From Bin87 sp965220105 (lineage in GTDB: Bacteria; Chloroflexota; Dehalococcoidia; Lucifugimonadales; UBA3495): DNA of 64,000 bases. The notes under the pieces were generated by a model, which searched no databases, was not told where the DNA came from, and saw only the letters and a list, made by a program, of their open reading frames with translations. The position numbers were made by a program, and so were the translations under genes. Each line of letters opens with the position of its first letter. Position 1 is the first letter of the stretch. Shown here piece by piece: positions 52,601 to 60,752 of this stretch. The DNA lies in contig OZ244811.1 in assembly GCA_965220105.1 (NCBI GenBank), forward strand, positions 1,550,001 to 1,614,000, read 5' to 3'.

Positions 52601-53848
52601 TATCAACGCCAGATTTGCCGCGTGATTCAGGGTCACGTTCACCGTGCTCTCATCTACGGTATCGACGGAGTCGTGGGCCGGGCGAACCGCGACCTTCAAA
52701 ACGTGCTCTTTCGCTTCGACACCGGTGGTGTCCCATACCAGGTCGGACGTGATTTCACCGCCGGGTGGGACCGGCGCCGTGACCGTGGAAACGATTGGCG
52801 ATATATCGTCCCCAAGGTAGAGGTCTATGCCGGGTTCGGCGTCAAAATCACCGTAGTTGGTTGTCGTTATCGACAGGTTGACCGATTGCCCAACTGATGC
52901 CACCACGGTTGACGCTTCCAGCGCCGTGATGCGTAAATCGACGACGGGCTCCCACAAATCTATGGAAGTGGACCATTCATTATCTTCGCCGGAGGCATCG
53001 CCTTCTACATCAATGGTTATTCGCGCATCGTGGCTCCCGACATTGGCGCCGGTTGTATCCCAGACCAGCGTTACCGATTCAGATTGGTCACTGCCGAGAT
53101 CGGCAATGACGGCGGAATCCACCGCGATTGTTTCGCTGTCGACATCGTCGACATAAAGGTGAGCGGTGGGTGAAGTTTTCTCGGATCCCACGTTGACTAC
53201 CACCGTGGTGAATTCGATGGAAGTACCCACGGGCGCTTCGGCGTGGGAGGATGTTACCGAAGATATGCCAACGTCGATGACTGATACCGGCGGCTTGACG
53301 TTGATTCCCGTCGTGGAGGTAGCTGAGTCGTTGCCAGCGTCTATATCTGCGAATCCCTCCGGAGATAGCGCGCTTATGGTGGCGATTACTTTCTCGTCGG
53401 TGACCTCCGGATGTTGGGCGAGGTCCCACCGTACGTTGCCATAATATGCGCCCTCCGTCTCTATCGCACACCTTTCCAGGCATGGATCGGGAGCGTCGTC
53501 ACCGTTACGGATGATCGCTCCGCTTTGCGACCCACGGAGTTCCACCCTTATCTCCACGTCCTGGCAACTGTGGTTGTAAACGTCGTAATAGATGCGTATT
53601 TCGGCCTCGGGCGTGTAATCGGGTGGGTCTTTGAGGAGGTAACCAAAGTTGACGTCCGCCGGATCCCAAACCTCGATGCTGACATCGTCAACGCAGGGCC
53701 CTTGGGGATGAATGGCATCGGATCCTGGCAACCGTCCGCCAATTTGCCAGTCGGACGCCACCGCCGTGGCCGACGGGGTGAACAATCCGGCTAAAACCCC
53801 GGCCAGCACCAGCGCGAACGTTAGTAGTTCGCGCCAGCAGTACGCCAC
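49664..53848 (-). CDS. Giant secreted CARDB-repeat surface protein (N-terminal part)
   Basis: 1394 residues from GTG 53848. A Sec signal peptide (LLTFALVLAGVLAGLF...ATAVA) leads to a surface or secreted location. The body is about ten CARDB-type (Ig-like, cell-adhesion-related) domains, each ending in a W-D-T...G.H/Y pattern such as LVWDTTGANVGSHDARI, LDWETAGLIPGQYDLQA and LGWDTRSAEPGLHQLLV. Two copies of a different, Cys-containing module interrupt them (about residues 49-186 and 849-978), sharing YNHSCQD/SNYSCDT, PDPCLERC/EPCWSEC and LSPEGFADI/LSPSDFSDV. The frame ends prematurely in mid-repeat, and the remainder continues in the next frame. Likely roles are adhesion or matrix formation. 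Confidence 0.85.
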   Translation of the reverse strand: MAYCWRELLTFALVLAGVLAGLFTPSATAVASDWQIGGRLPGSDAIHPQGPCVDDVSIEVWDPADVNFGYLLKDPPDYTPEAEIRIYYDVYNHSCQDVEIRVELRGSQSGAIIRNGDDAPDPCLERCAIETEGAYYGNVRWDLAQHPEVTDEKVIATISALSPEGFADIDAGNDSATSTTGINVKPPVSVIDVGISSVTSSHAEAPVGTSIEFTTVVVNVGSEKTSPTAHLYVDDVDSETIAVDSAVIADLGSDQSESVTLVWDTTGANVGSHDARITIDVEGDASGEDNEWSTSIDLWEPVVDLRITALEASTVVASVGQSVNLSITTTNYGDFDAEPGIDLYLGDDISPIVSTVTAPVPPGGEITSDLVWDTTGVEAKEHVLKVAVRPAHDSVDTVDESTVNVTLNHAANLALISALVANAPTITGEAVRVETVVGNVGAIDAESVLIALYVRGQPEPLVSELVGFIGQGKFATINLDWETAGLIPGQYDLQADASVDGEIDLSDNSRRLSVELRNWTKLAWASVDETAKIAGNIVAISAGISNEGAEQLANLTLGLYDPGHNSPLATAIIPSVAGGETQTAELGWDTRSAEPGLHQLLVSVDTPDTLGDPDDSLFLSVFLHNEISILGARQEPSPAIVGSPATIIAEVRNDGQRTLDLVSVRLSESGASTVAAEKGVATLPSGNSATVELPLDTAGFEPGVYQYFVTVELPDRAGDGNDSWPVSIALRDPIVDVALVEAVPSTTAFTVGEIVEIRATVANRGEAAVTVPVSIYVDDRGAVASSTTTGLINSGATGAGVMTWDTQGVTDGARTLRTTIDVPGDVATDDNTLTLAVEAFQSAFDSEHPADQCAQDVAVQVIGIHDQSGELATLPNYDNGDVLRVGYRISNYSCDTDIQARLALSGSESGAAINDDNEPCWSECTIPAGGMLQSWAQWQLLAHPAALGERVVATVNVLSPSDFSDVETRNNGHESTNGINVGSPSHIAVHMGSHESSRGKFDSSLGLTGFDPAYSAGYSTDGGPSIAGLEVAPFDLVAGTMAFVTAFAANWQNSGAAFDVSVALDDVAVSIAPARNHILEGKWFKAMTFNWLIPNDVVAGPHVVTANIVDPDSMVGENVALSKWVSIRQPEPGPILDNIWATPDQALLGSSIAVRVAIRNTDAIVRRVPVSLYVGSGATPVATATTGEIQPGETAFSTLVWDSPVDASPGAYLLRARTGDSEQSITVNLRRASTNISIGDVSVSPAVAILGEHEAVEITAALTNTGDTAVQALATLHINQLGHSVDSLSGISMTPGSTREITLAWMVPDETTGGEYQLRMEVGGPERGGAPFDTATRTITVRGPYSDRELLTVHASPSPADLGEPVSIWVTVLNPKDFDAQIRIVGIPGKYQAG

Positions 53849-53888
53849 AGCTCGGCGATTCCCTGGTTTCCGGCCCGTGACCGCGTCA

Positions 53889-54923
53889 TCATGTCCCTGG
53901 ACGGTGGTACACCAGCATCACGACGCCGGCGGCGGACATGCCGGTGTCGGCGGTCAATGACATTTGGTGTTGGCTGACGACTCGCCCTGAGCGCACCAGC
54001 TCGAAACTAACGTTGTGCAGCAACGCACCGCCGCTCCGGGCGTTGGATATCGGTTGTCCGTCCAACAACAAAGCGGCGTGACCGGTTCCTCCGGCGTCGG
54101 CGTGGCTGGTGATGAGAACGGCTGCGGAAGCATGCACTTGTTCAATGCTAGCTGGAATCAGGAACGTAACCGGAGTGGATAGCGAGCCTTGCGCCGTATT
54201 GCTGAACAGTACGAAGGCGTCGCAATCCGGATGCTGCCAGTCGTAGTAGCTCACCATCGAATGGGACACTTCGGACGAACGGGACACCTCGGAGGAGATA
54301 GCCGCAGCGGCGGCTATTGCCGCATTGATGGCCAGCACCAGCAGGTTGTCTTGCAGGTTCCTCTCAGTATCGATGCCCCGTTGGCTGGTTGTTATGGTCG
54401 GATCGTGTCTCCAGATCGCGGCGGCTGGCTCTCCGGCTGATAGAAAGGCAACTATCCAGCCCCGATCATCGAAATACACGCTTATGGTGGCTGGCGCGAG
54501 CGTCTGGTCGAGCGCCGGGTACATTGGAAGGGCCACGATGCCGAAATTGCTACCCAAGTCGGTTATGACGCCGGGGCCGGCCAACACGGTGTCATCAACC
54601 CTGGGGAGATCGGTCAACGCCAGGGCAGTTGCGAAAACATCCAGCCGTGCGCGCCCCTCCTTGGCAGTTGGCGAATTTTCGGGCGCCGGGACGCGATAAT
54701 ATGCCGAGAACCCGGCGTATTCGACCGGAAATCGCGTTTCAGCGTCGGATGACTTGACGGTAAAATCCGTTGGCGACTGCATCCACCCCAGGGAGGCACC
54801 GGTGCGCGGGTTGGCGTGGTATCCCAGAGCCGGTTCGACGCCTGCCGGGTAAACGGCGACGCCCAATGCTATCAGCAATGCGACCAATACTAAGGCACGG
54901 TTGTGACGTTTAATTCGGTTCAT
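53889..54923 (-). CDS. Secreted protein of unknown function, companion of the CARDB giant
   Basis: 344 residues from ATG 54923 (GTG 54956 would add 11). Basic start, then a signal or anchor helix (ALVLVALLIALGVAV). The middle has an Ala-rich helix (LVLAINAAIAAAAAISSEV) after FDDRGWIVAFLSAGEPAA. The C-terminal part is beta-rich, with HAALLLDGQPISNARSGG. No family recognised. It lies 40 bases upstream of the CARDB giant on the same strand, so joint expression and a shared extracellular role are likely. This is an inference from order only. Confidence 0.65.
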   Translation of the reverse strand: MNRIKRHNRALVLVALLIALGVAVYPAGVEPALGYHANPRTGASLGWMQSPTDFTVKSSDAETRFPVEYAGFSAYYRVPAPENSPTAKEGRARLDVFATALALTDLPRVDDTVLAGPGVITDLGSNFGIVALPMYPALDQTLAPATISVYFDDRGWIVAFLSAGEPAAAIWRHDPTITTSQRGIDTERNLQDNLLVLAINAAIAAAAAISSEVSRSSEVSHSMVSYYDWQHPDCDAFVLFSNTAQGSLSTPVTFLIPASIEQVHASAAVLITSHADAGGTGHAALLLDGQPISNARSGGALLHNVSFELVRSGRVVSQHQMSLTADTGMSAAGVVMLVYHRPGT

Positions 54924-54956
54924 ATCCGGCTGGATTTCATAACGAAGTGGGTTCAC

Positions 54957-55399
54957 AGGTCAATATGATAGTGCCATTCACATAACCTTATCCAATTTAT
55001 AAAATTTTAGTCAATAACAAACATCGACAGGTTTTTGGCTTTTTGTATAAGGCGCTTGCTGAGCCCCGTCTCGTTAGACGCCGACAGCTGGTCCGAGTTT
55101 CCTTGACCGGTTTGGGACCCTGTGCTTTACTTGCCACCAATGCGCTGAGGGGTGAACCCGGTGCCTCGGGTGAAAATATTTGTGATGCACTTCGGCAGAT
55201 TCACGCCGTTCGAAATCGGGCCGGGAGGTTTCCAGTCGGCAACCTTCGCCAAGGGATTCGGGTTCGTCGACCCCGCCGATTGGAAGAGTTCGGACGGCGC
55301 GTTGCTCGGTGGAATGCACTTCACACGCGACTGCTCCTGGTGGACTGCTCCGTTGGCTTATGTTGGCGGATTCACCACCAAGGTTGCCTTCGCACACCC
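54957..55399. other. Intergenic region, AT-rich promoter-like start and possible decayed coding DNA
   Basis: 54965-55035 is strikingly AT-rich (ATTTATAAAATTTTAGTCAA) and probably holds the promoter of the secreted protein gene. From 55150 to about 55415, one plus-strand frame of 89 codons is open, but it matches nothing I recognise. It runs into the LLM remnant in another frame, so it may be part of the same decayed locus. Confidence 0.35.
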
Positions 55400-55549
55400 C
55401 AGGGCCCGGTCGACCGGTTAGCCCAGCTCCATGGAGACATTGAGTTGGACGGCGTGGTGGCCGAGCTCAACGCCGGCGGCCTCATCCCCCATGACACTGT
55501 GCTGCGAAATCTCAAACTGCTGACCGAAAACGTGATGCCATCGTTCTAG
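55400..55549 (+). pseudogene. C-terminal remnant of an LLM flavin oxidoreductase
   Basis: The reading GPVDRLAQLHGDIELDGV followed by VAELNAGGLIPHDTVLRNLK and LLTENVMPSF resembles the last 45-50 residues of luciferase-like flavin oxidoreductases, which end in a G.IP...V..S...(F/T)...VMP.F pattern. No start or barrel region precedes it in frame. It lies just before the 2-hydroxyacid dehydrogenase gene. It looks like the stump of a deleted paralogue. Confidence 0.5.
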
Positions 55550-55607
55550 TGATGCCATCGTTCCAATGACGCACCGCGTTCGGCCCATGCCAAAAGGTGT
55601 TCCAGAC

Positions 55608-56597
55608 ATGAAAGTTGCCGTATTGGATGATTACCACAACGCCGCTGCCGAAATGGCGGACTGGTCTTCGTTGCCGTCGCGTATACGGGTGGAATATTTC
55701 GCCGACCATCTGGTTGACGAGGATGCTCTGGCCGAGCGCCTGGCCGATTTTGACATCGTGATGGGAATGCGGGAACGCACGCCTTTCCCGGCGTCGCTGT
55801 TGCAGCGGCTGCCCAACCTGCGCTGCCTGATTACCACCGGGGCTCGCAACGCGGTCTTCGATGTGGATACTGCCACCCGATTGGGAATCACCGTGTGCGG
55901 CACTCCCGGCGCCGGTGAAGGGCCCACCGAACTAACCTGGGGTCTCATTATCGGATTGCTGCGCCGCATCGGTGACGAAGACCGGATAACCCGCAGCGAG
56001 GGCAGATGGGGAGTCCATGTCGGCACGGGTCTGCAGGGCAAAACGCTGGCGTTGCTGGGGCTGGGACACATCGGCTCGCTGGTGGCCCGCGTCGGCAATG
56101 CTTTTGGCATGCGCGTCATTGCCTGGAGCCAGAACCTCACCGCAGAAAGGGCTGCCGAGTGCGGCGCCGCGCTGGTGGACAGGGATACGCTGTTCGGCGA
56201 CGGTGACGTGGTGTCGGTACACGTGCGCCTCAGCGATCGTACCAGGGGCTTGGTGGGCGCGCACGAGATCGGCCTGATGAAGCCGTCGGCCATACTGGTC
56301 AACATCTCCCGAGGGCCCATTGTTGACGAAGCTGCGTTGGTCGCTGCGTTGGACGGTGGAGCCATCGCCGGCGCTGCCCTGGACACCTTCGACGTAGAAC
56401 CGCTGCCGGCGAATCATCCGTTCCTCACTCTTGACAACACACTGATCACTCCCCACGTAGGCTACGTTACTGATGACAGTTACCAGGCATTTTATGGGGG
56501 AGTGGTCGAAAACATCCGCGCCTTTGCATCGGGCGAGCCGGTGCGAGTAGTCAACCCGGAAGTTCTGGAAGCCGGCAACTTGCGCGGCCCAGCCTGA
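55608..56597 (+). CDS. D-2-hydroxyacid dehydrogenase family (SerA/PGDH-like)
   Basis: 329 residues from ATG 55608 with AAAGGTG upstream. NAD-binding motif is GLGHIGSLVARVGNAFGM. The catalytic Arg lies in LVNISRGPIVDE, Glu in ALDTFDVEPLP and His in LITPHVGYVT. The N-terminal part (FDIVMGMRERTPFPASLLQR) fits the phosphoglycerate-dehydrogenase-like branch. It has no ACT domain, so it is not a regulated serine-pathway enzyme, and its hydroxyacid substrate is undefined. The position after hydrolase and oxidase genes suggests catabolism. Confidence 0.9.
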   Translation: MKVAVLDDYHNAAAEMADWSSLPSRIRVEYFADHLVDEDALAERLADFDIVMGMRERTPFPASLLQRLPNLRCLITTGARNAVFDVDTATRLGITVCGTPGAGEGPTELTWGLIIGLLRRIGDEDRITRSEGRWGVHVGTGLQGKTLALLGLGHIGSLVARVGNAFGMRVIAWSQNLTAERAAECGAALVDRDTLFGDGDVVSVHVRLSDRTRGLVGAHEIGLMKPSAILVNISRGPIVDEAALVAALDGGAIAGAALDTFDVEPLPANHPFLTLDNTLITPHVGYVTDDSYQAFYGGVVENIRAFASGEPVRVVNPEVLEAGNLRGPA

Positions 56598-56644
56598 CCG
56601 GAATACATAAAATCATTGGGGACATTCGACTGGAGACATTCGAT

Positions 56645-57616
56645 ATGAAAGCCTTGCGAATCGAGGAATACGGCAGCGTGGACGTCCTGCAGTGGAAGGA
56701 TGTGCCCGAACCCCAACCCAGCCCTCATCAGGTGCTGATAAAGGTCGATTCGGCGGGGGTGAATTACGCCGATATCATGCGGCGCCAGGGAAATTACCCG
56801 GGGCCGGATCTGCCGGCAACGCTGGGACTGGAAGCGGCCGGCACGATCGCCGCGCTGGGTTCCGAAGTTACCGATGGCGCCTTGTCGGTTGGTCAACGCG
56901 TGATGGCGATGGGTCCCCAGGGCCAGGCGGAGTACGTGGCCGTCAACGCCAACTTCGTCTTCCCGTACCCTGACGGTATCGACCCGGTCCACGCCGGCGG
57001 TATGCCCATTACCTTCCTTACTTCGTATCACCTTTTGAAGACGCGCGGGGCCATGGCACCCGGCGATACCGTCCTGATCCAGGCCGGCGCTTCCGGCGTG
57101 GGCACCATCGCGATCCAGCTGGCAAAAGAGTGGGGAGCGCGGGTGGTGGTTACGGCGTCTACTGAGGACAAGTTGCAACTGTGCCGCTCTCTGGGCGCCG
57201 ACGTGACCATCAACTACACCGAAGCCGACTTCGAGGAGGAGATCAAATCCCTGACCGACGGCCGGGGCGTTCCGCTGGTGCTGGAATGCGTCGGTGGGCC
57301 GGTGTTGGAGAAATCGGTTCGGTGCGTGGCCTCCTACGGCAGGTTGGTTAGTTACGGCAACGCCAGCGGCCAGCCGGCTAACCTGGCCGCCGCCGATATC
57401 ACGACGCTAAATCGCACCGTCATCGGTTTCAGCATGGGCCGGTCGCCCATCGGTTCGCTGAATCACCAGGGCGCGATCCAGGAATTGGCCCCCATGATAA
57501 TTGACGGGCGACTCAAGCTGGTCGTCGACCGGGTGCTCCCCATGGATCAGGCCTCCGACGCCCATCGACACCTGTCGGCTCGGGGCACCCGCGGAAAAGT
57601 CATACTCACGCCCTGA
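56645..57616 (+). CDS. NADPH:quinone reductase-like MDR oxidoreductase (zeta-crystallin type)
   Basis: 323 residues. Zinc-free medium-chain dehydrogenase. SAGVNYADIMRRQGNYPG near residue 35 replaces the zinc-binding block. LGLEAAGTIAALG and the Rossmann segment IQAGASGVGTIAIQLAK are typical of QOR proteins. KLQLCRSLGADVTINYTEADF follows. It likely reduces a quinone or an activated alkene using NADPH. It lies 47 bases after the 2-hydroxyacid dehydrogenase and 22 before the methyltransferase, suggesting a rightward operon. Confidence 0.9.
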   Translation: MKALRIEEYGSVDVLQWKDVPEPQPSPHQVLIKVDSAGVNYADIMRRQGNYPGPDLPATLGLEAAGTIAALGSEVTDGALSVGQRVMAMGPQGQAEYVAVNANFVFPYPDGIDPVHAGGMPITFLTSYHLLKTRGAMAPGDTVLIQAGASGVGTIAIQLAKEWGARVVVTASTEDKLQLCRSLGADVTINYTEADFEEEIKSLTDGRGVPLVLECVGGPVLEKSVRCVASYGRLVSYGNASGQPANLAAADITTLNRTVIGFSMGRSPIGSLNHQGAIQELAPMIIDGRLKLVVDRVLPMDQASDAHRHLSARGTRGKVILTP

Positions 57617-57638
57617 ATGCTTTCCAGTGCCACGTGTG

Positions 57639-58484
57639 ATGACCGCCGTTGAACGCTACGCCGCCGTGTACGACGCGGCGATGCAGCGAGAATGGCTGTC
57701 GGGTGTCGCCGGCAACGGGGACCCCTGGGCGGATATGGCCGAGCTGTTCCGGCTGGACCCCCTGCGGGAACTGGATGCTAACCTATCGGTACTGGCCGGC
57801 TACCTGCGGGATACGGACCATCTGGTAGATATCGGCGGCGGAGCCGGCCGGGTCTCGCTGGCCCTGGCGTCCCGCGTCGGATCCGTGGAGCTGGTTGAAC
57901 CGTCGGCGGGTATGCGGGAACAGTTCCTGGCGGCCCGGGACGAGGCGGGAATTACCAACGCCCGCGCCAGCGGCGATTGGTGGATGGATTCGGCGGCCAC
58001 CGGCGACGTTCTGACCATGTCTGACGTGACCTATTTCGTCCGGGACATTGCTCCGTTCATCCGCAAGCTGCACGACGGCGCCGCCCGGCGGGTGATGATA
58101 ACCATCTGGCAGCCGACGCCCGGAGATATGCACGACGGCTTGCACCGCGTGTTGTATGGGCAAGCCCCGACCAGGTTGCCCGGTCTTCCCGAATTGGCGG
58201 CAGCGCTGTGGGAGATGGAAATTCTCCCCGATATTCGACCGCTGCCAGAGTTACCGTGGTGGTATCCGGAGGCGACGGAAGGCGTGTCCGAAAGAAACGC
58301 CGTCGACTTCGCGATGTCCGCGTTGGAAGGTTCCGATGATGATAGCCGGAGGCTGGTGGAAGCTCACATGGAGGAATTGTTCCGGCGCGAGGGGCCGATG
58401 TTGGTGCCCGTCTGGCTTGAAACGGCCCGGGAAATCCTGGTGACGTGGGAAACCGGCGGCACGCCGTTGGCGCCCGCTTGGTGA
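57639..58484 (+). CDS. SAM-dependent methyltransferase (class I)
   Basis: 281 residues from ATG 57639 (GTG 57636 adjacent); a longer frame to 57501 overlaps the quinone reductase gene. Motif I is HLVDIGGGAGRVSLALA, with the acidic residue after strand 2 in VELVEPSAGM, and DVLTMSDVTYFV lies at motif IV. The C-terminal region is unusual in length and rich in Trp/Pro (PELPWWYPEATEG). The substrate is unknown. It precedes the F420-type LLM enzyme by 24 bases. Confidence 0.85.
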   Translation: MTAVERYAAVYDAAMQREWLSGVAGNGDPWADMAELFRLDPLRELDANLSVLAGYLRDTDHLVDIGGGAGRVSLALASRVGSVELVEPSAGMREQFLAARDEAGITNARASGDWWMDSAATGDVLTMSDVTYFVRDIAPFIRKLHDGAARRVMITIWQPTPGDMHDGLHRVLYGQAPTRLPGLPELAAALWEMEILPDIRPLPELPWWYPEATEGVSERNAVDFAMSALEGSDDDSRRLVEAHMEELFRREGPMLVPVWLETAREILVTWETGGTPLAPAW

Positions 58485-58508
58485 ACCCAAAACTGGCGTG
58501 GGAGGCTC

Positions 58509-59504
58509 ATGATGGAAAGACTCGGTGTGGCATTCGCTGGCGGCGGTATGTCGCCCCCGCAGGTCGTGGAATGCGTCAAGCTTGCCGAGGAGCTGGGTTA
58601 CGAATCGGCGTGGGTGGCGGAAGGGCACGGCGGCGACCAATTCTCCATTCTGACCGCTTGTGCGTTGAATACCGAACGGATACTGCTGGGCACCAGCATC
58701 AGCAGCGTGTTCGTCCGCAGCGCTCCCACCATCGCCATGGCCGCGGCGTGCGTTGACAGCTATTCCAATGGGAGATTCATCCTGGGGCTGGGGAGCAGCC
58801 ACAAGGTGCAGGTGGAACCGGAACACGGCATCGAGTTTTCCGGAGCTATTCCCAGGGTGCGGGATACGGTGAACATCGTGCGCCAGCTGGTTCGGGATGG
58901 CGTTATCAACGACTACGCCGGAGAAGCGGTCAACATCCGTTCGTTCGATCTGCACTTCCCGACCCACCGGACGCAACTACCCATCTATCTGGCCGCGGTG
59001 TTTCCGAAAATGCTGGAGATTGCTGGAGAAATCAGCGACGGGGTTATCCTAACCTGGTGCACGCCGGAACACGCGTTGACCGCTTCCCGCCATGTCGCAG
59101 CAGGCGCGACCCGGTCGGGACGCGCGGCGTCCGAGGTAGAGGTCGCGACGCTATTGTCGGTAACTTCGCCCAACGACGATAGCGCTGGGATGCGACGCAC
59201 CGCCGCCAGGTACGCCGGCGGGTTTCCCCGCTACCGACGCCTGATGGCCGAGGCGGGGTTCGCCGACGAGGTGCAACTGGTGCGGCAGGCCTGGCGTGCC
59301 GGCAACGTCGCTGAAGCAGAGCGACTGGTTCCTGAAGGGCTCATCCGTAGCATGTCGCTGCCTTCAGAACCCGCCGAGCGACGAGAGCGGCTGGCCCAAT
59401 TCAGGGAAGCGGGCATCACGCTGCCGATAATCGCGCCGCGGCTGGGTGGACCGGATGCCTGCTCCGTGGCCAAACAAATCATCAGGGCCAACGCGCCGGA
59501 GTGA
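58509..59504 (+). CDS. LLM class F420-dependent oxidoreductase-like protein
   Basis: 331 residues from ATG 58509 (GGGAGG upstream). Luciferase-like barrel of the Mer-like branch: VKLAEELGYESAWVAEGHGG, TSISSVFVRSAPTIAMAAA and SNGRFILGLGSSHKVQVEPE. The substrate and cofactor side ends in PIYLAAVFPKMLEIAGEISD. This group usually uses F420, as in methylene-tetrahydromethanopterin reductase and actinobacterial relatives. No F420 synthesis genes are in the window, so the cofactor is a family inference. Confidence 0.87.
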   Translation: MMERLGVAFAGGGMSPPQVVECVKLAEELGYESAWVAEGHGGDQFSILTACALNTERILLGTSISSVFVRSAPTIAMAAACVDSYSNGRFILGLGSSHKVQVEPEHGIEFSGAIPRVRDTVNIVRQLVRDGVINDYAGEAVNIRSFDLHFPTHRTQLPIYLAAVFPKMLEIAGEISDGVILTWCTPEHALTASRHVAAGATRSGRAASEVEVATLLSVTSPNDDSAGMRRTAARYAGGFPRYRRLMAEAGFADEVQLVRQAWRAGNVAEAERLVPEGLIRSMSLPSEPAERRERLAQFREAGITLPIIAPRLGGPDACSVAKQIIRANAPE

Positions 59505-59550
59505 AGGCATCCGTAACGTGATGGGGTTTTACGCCGTCGAACCGGTCAGG

Positions 59551-59916
59551 CTAACCCTCAGCCGGGAGCCAGGGCGACCACAGCGTCAGGGGTATGGTTA
59601 CCGAGACCCGTGGTTGGTTTCCTACCACGGCGGTAGTGTGGCCCTGGCCAGTCAGGTCGTCGGCCAGTAGCACGTCCCCGGGCCCAAAGGTCCGTTTGGT
59701 GCCATCCCCAATGCCTACCTCCATCGCGCCCTGCAGCGTAATCACGTATTGCCGGCGCGGGGCGGTATGCCAATCGGAGAAGTAGCCGGCTTCGAAGCGG
59801 CGGAAGTTGACGCCGGGCGTTACCTGCATACCACTGTGCACAGCACGGTCGGCGGGAAGGTCCAGATCTTCGAAATGGGTCTGGCCGTCATCTCCGGTGT
59901 AAATTCGAGTGAACAT
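59551..59916 (-). CDS. Cupin-domain protein
   Basis: 121 residues from ATG 59916; nine codons of the longer frame lack a ribosome site. Single-domain cupin: FRRFEAGYFSDWHTAPRRQY (His ligand), VITLQGAMEVGIGDG and FGPGDVLLADDLTGQGHTT with the second His. A bound metal is likely. Small cupins may be dioxygenases, isomerases or sensors. It converges on the F420-type LLM gene. Function unassigned. Confidence 0.85.
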   Translation of the reverse strand: MFTRIYTGDDGQTHFEDLDLPADRAVHSGMQVTPGVNFRRFEAGYFSDWHTAPRRQYVITLQGAMEVGIGDGTKRTFGPGDVLLADDLTGQGHTTAVVGNQPRVSVTIPLTLWSPWLPAEG

Positions 59917-60111
59917 GAGCCTGAGCCTCCTGTTAACCAATTTGTCATTTTAACTAATTCGTCATCGATGTGGTTTGACGGCGGCGGTGTGATACTTTCA
60001 CGTATTGTCGCCGTCGCGGTCGCCGGTATTTTAGCGCATTGGACGGACGATGGTGGCCATCCCGACGGACAACCAGCGAAACCGGGCTGCTATGATATAT
60101 TAGTTTGGGAC

Positions 60112-60187
60112 GCCGATGTAGCTCAGCCGGAAGAGCAGCGGTTTCGTAAACCGCAGGTCAAGGGTTCGAGTCCCTTCATCGGCTCCA
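60112..60187 (+). tRNA. tRNA-Thr (anticodon CGT)
   Basis: The cloverleaf is complete. Acceptor GCCGATG pairs with CATCGGC. The anticodon stem is GCGGT/ACCGC with loop TTCGTAA (anticodon CGT), and the T-arm is AGGGTTCGAGTCCCT. CCA is encoded after discriminator T. A TATGAT box at 60091-60096 may be its -10 element. It marks the left border of the mobile-DNA-rich segment. Confidence 0.95.
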
Positions 60188-60325
60188 TCAATCTCAATAA
60201 TGGTCGTACCTGTACGGGGATTGGTATCAATAAGCAGGGTTTCGACCGGATGGAGCTCAATCCGCTGGACAAATGCTGGACAAATTCCCAGTAACGCACA
60301 GTAAGAGGCCGTAATCGACGGCATG

Positions 60326-60358
60326 ATCGCGCCCGGAAACCCCGGGCGCGATTTTATT
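60326..60358 (+). terminator. Rho-independent terminator downstream of tRNA-Thr
   Basis: ATCGCGCCCGG (60326-60336) and CCGGGCGCGAT (60342-60352) form a perfect 11-pair stem with a five-base loop, followed by TTTTATTG. Confidence 0.85.
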
Positions 60359-60752
60359 GTTCGGTGGCCGGGAATCACTCACATCTGCAATGCCCCGCAT
60401 GGCTTGGTACCAATGTAGGCCGACGGCCGGGACCGCGTCGACTCTTCCCTTCAGGTCCGTGGATGAACAGAGAATTGCGTCCCAGTTTCAACCCGGCAAC
60501 GTGACATATTGGCGGGTGCGGTGGCGGCGGTGGTGGAAAATTGTCTCGCAGGAAGGTGAGGTGTAGGCGTCCAACGCCGCACCGTGTCGATCGCCAATGC
60601 CTGCTGGTTGATGCTGGACACCAGCCAGGCAGTCAGGGTAAACACCGGCACCCGGACGGCTATACCTTGGACGTTCAGGATTTCACCGAATCGGACGCAC
60701 CAGATCACGCTAATTCCAGCACCATCGCGCTGTTCTGGCGGGAGCCCACCCC
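60359..60752. other. Non-coding or decayed stretch before the NYN pseudogene
   Basis: No recognisable gene. One plus-strand frame ends at the TGA 60754-60756, overlapping the ATG of the NYN gene (ATGA), with residues DGYTLDVQDFTESDAPDH near its end, so a small upstream gene may once have been coupled to it. Composition is typical for the chromosome. Confidence 0.35.

Noticed and set aside
60188..60325. Attachment-site duplication of the tRNA-Thr 3' end
   Set aside because: No second copy of the T-arm/acceptor sequence was found up to base 64000, and no integrase gene is present in the window.
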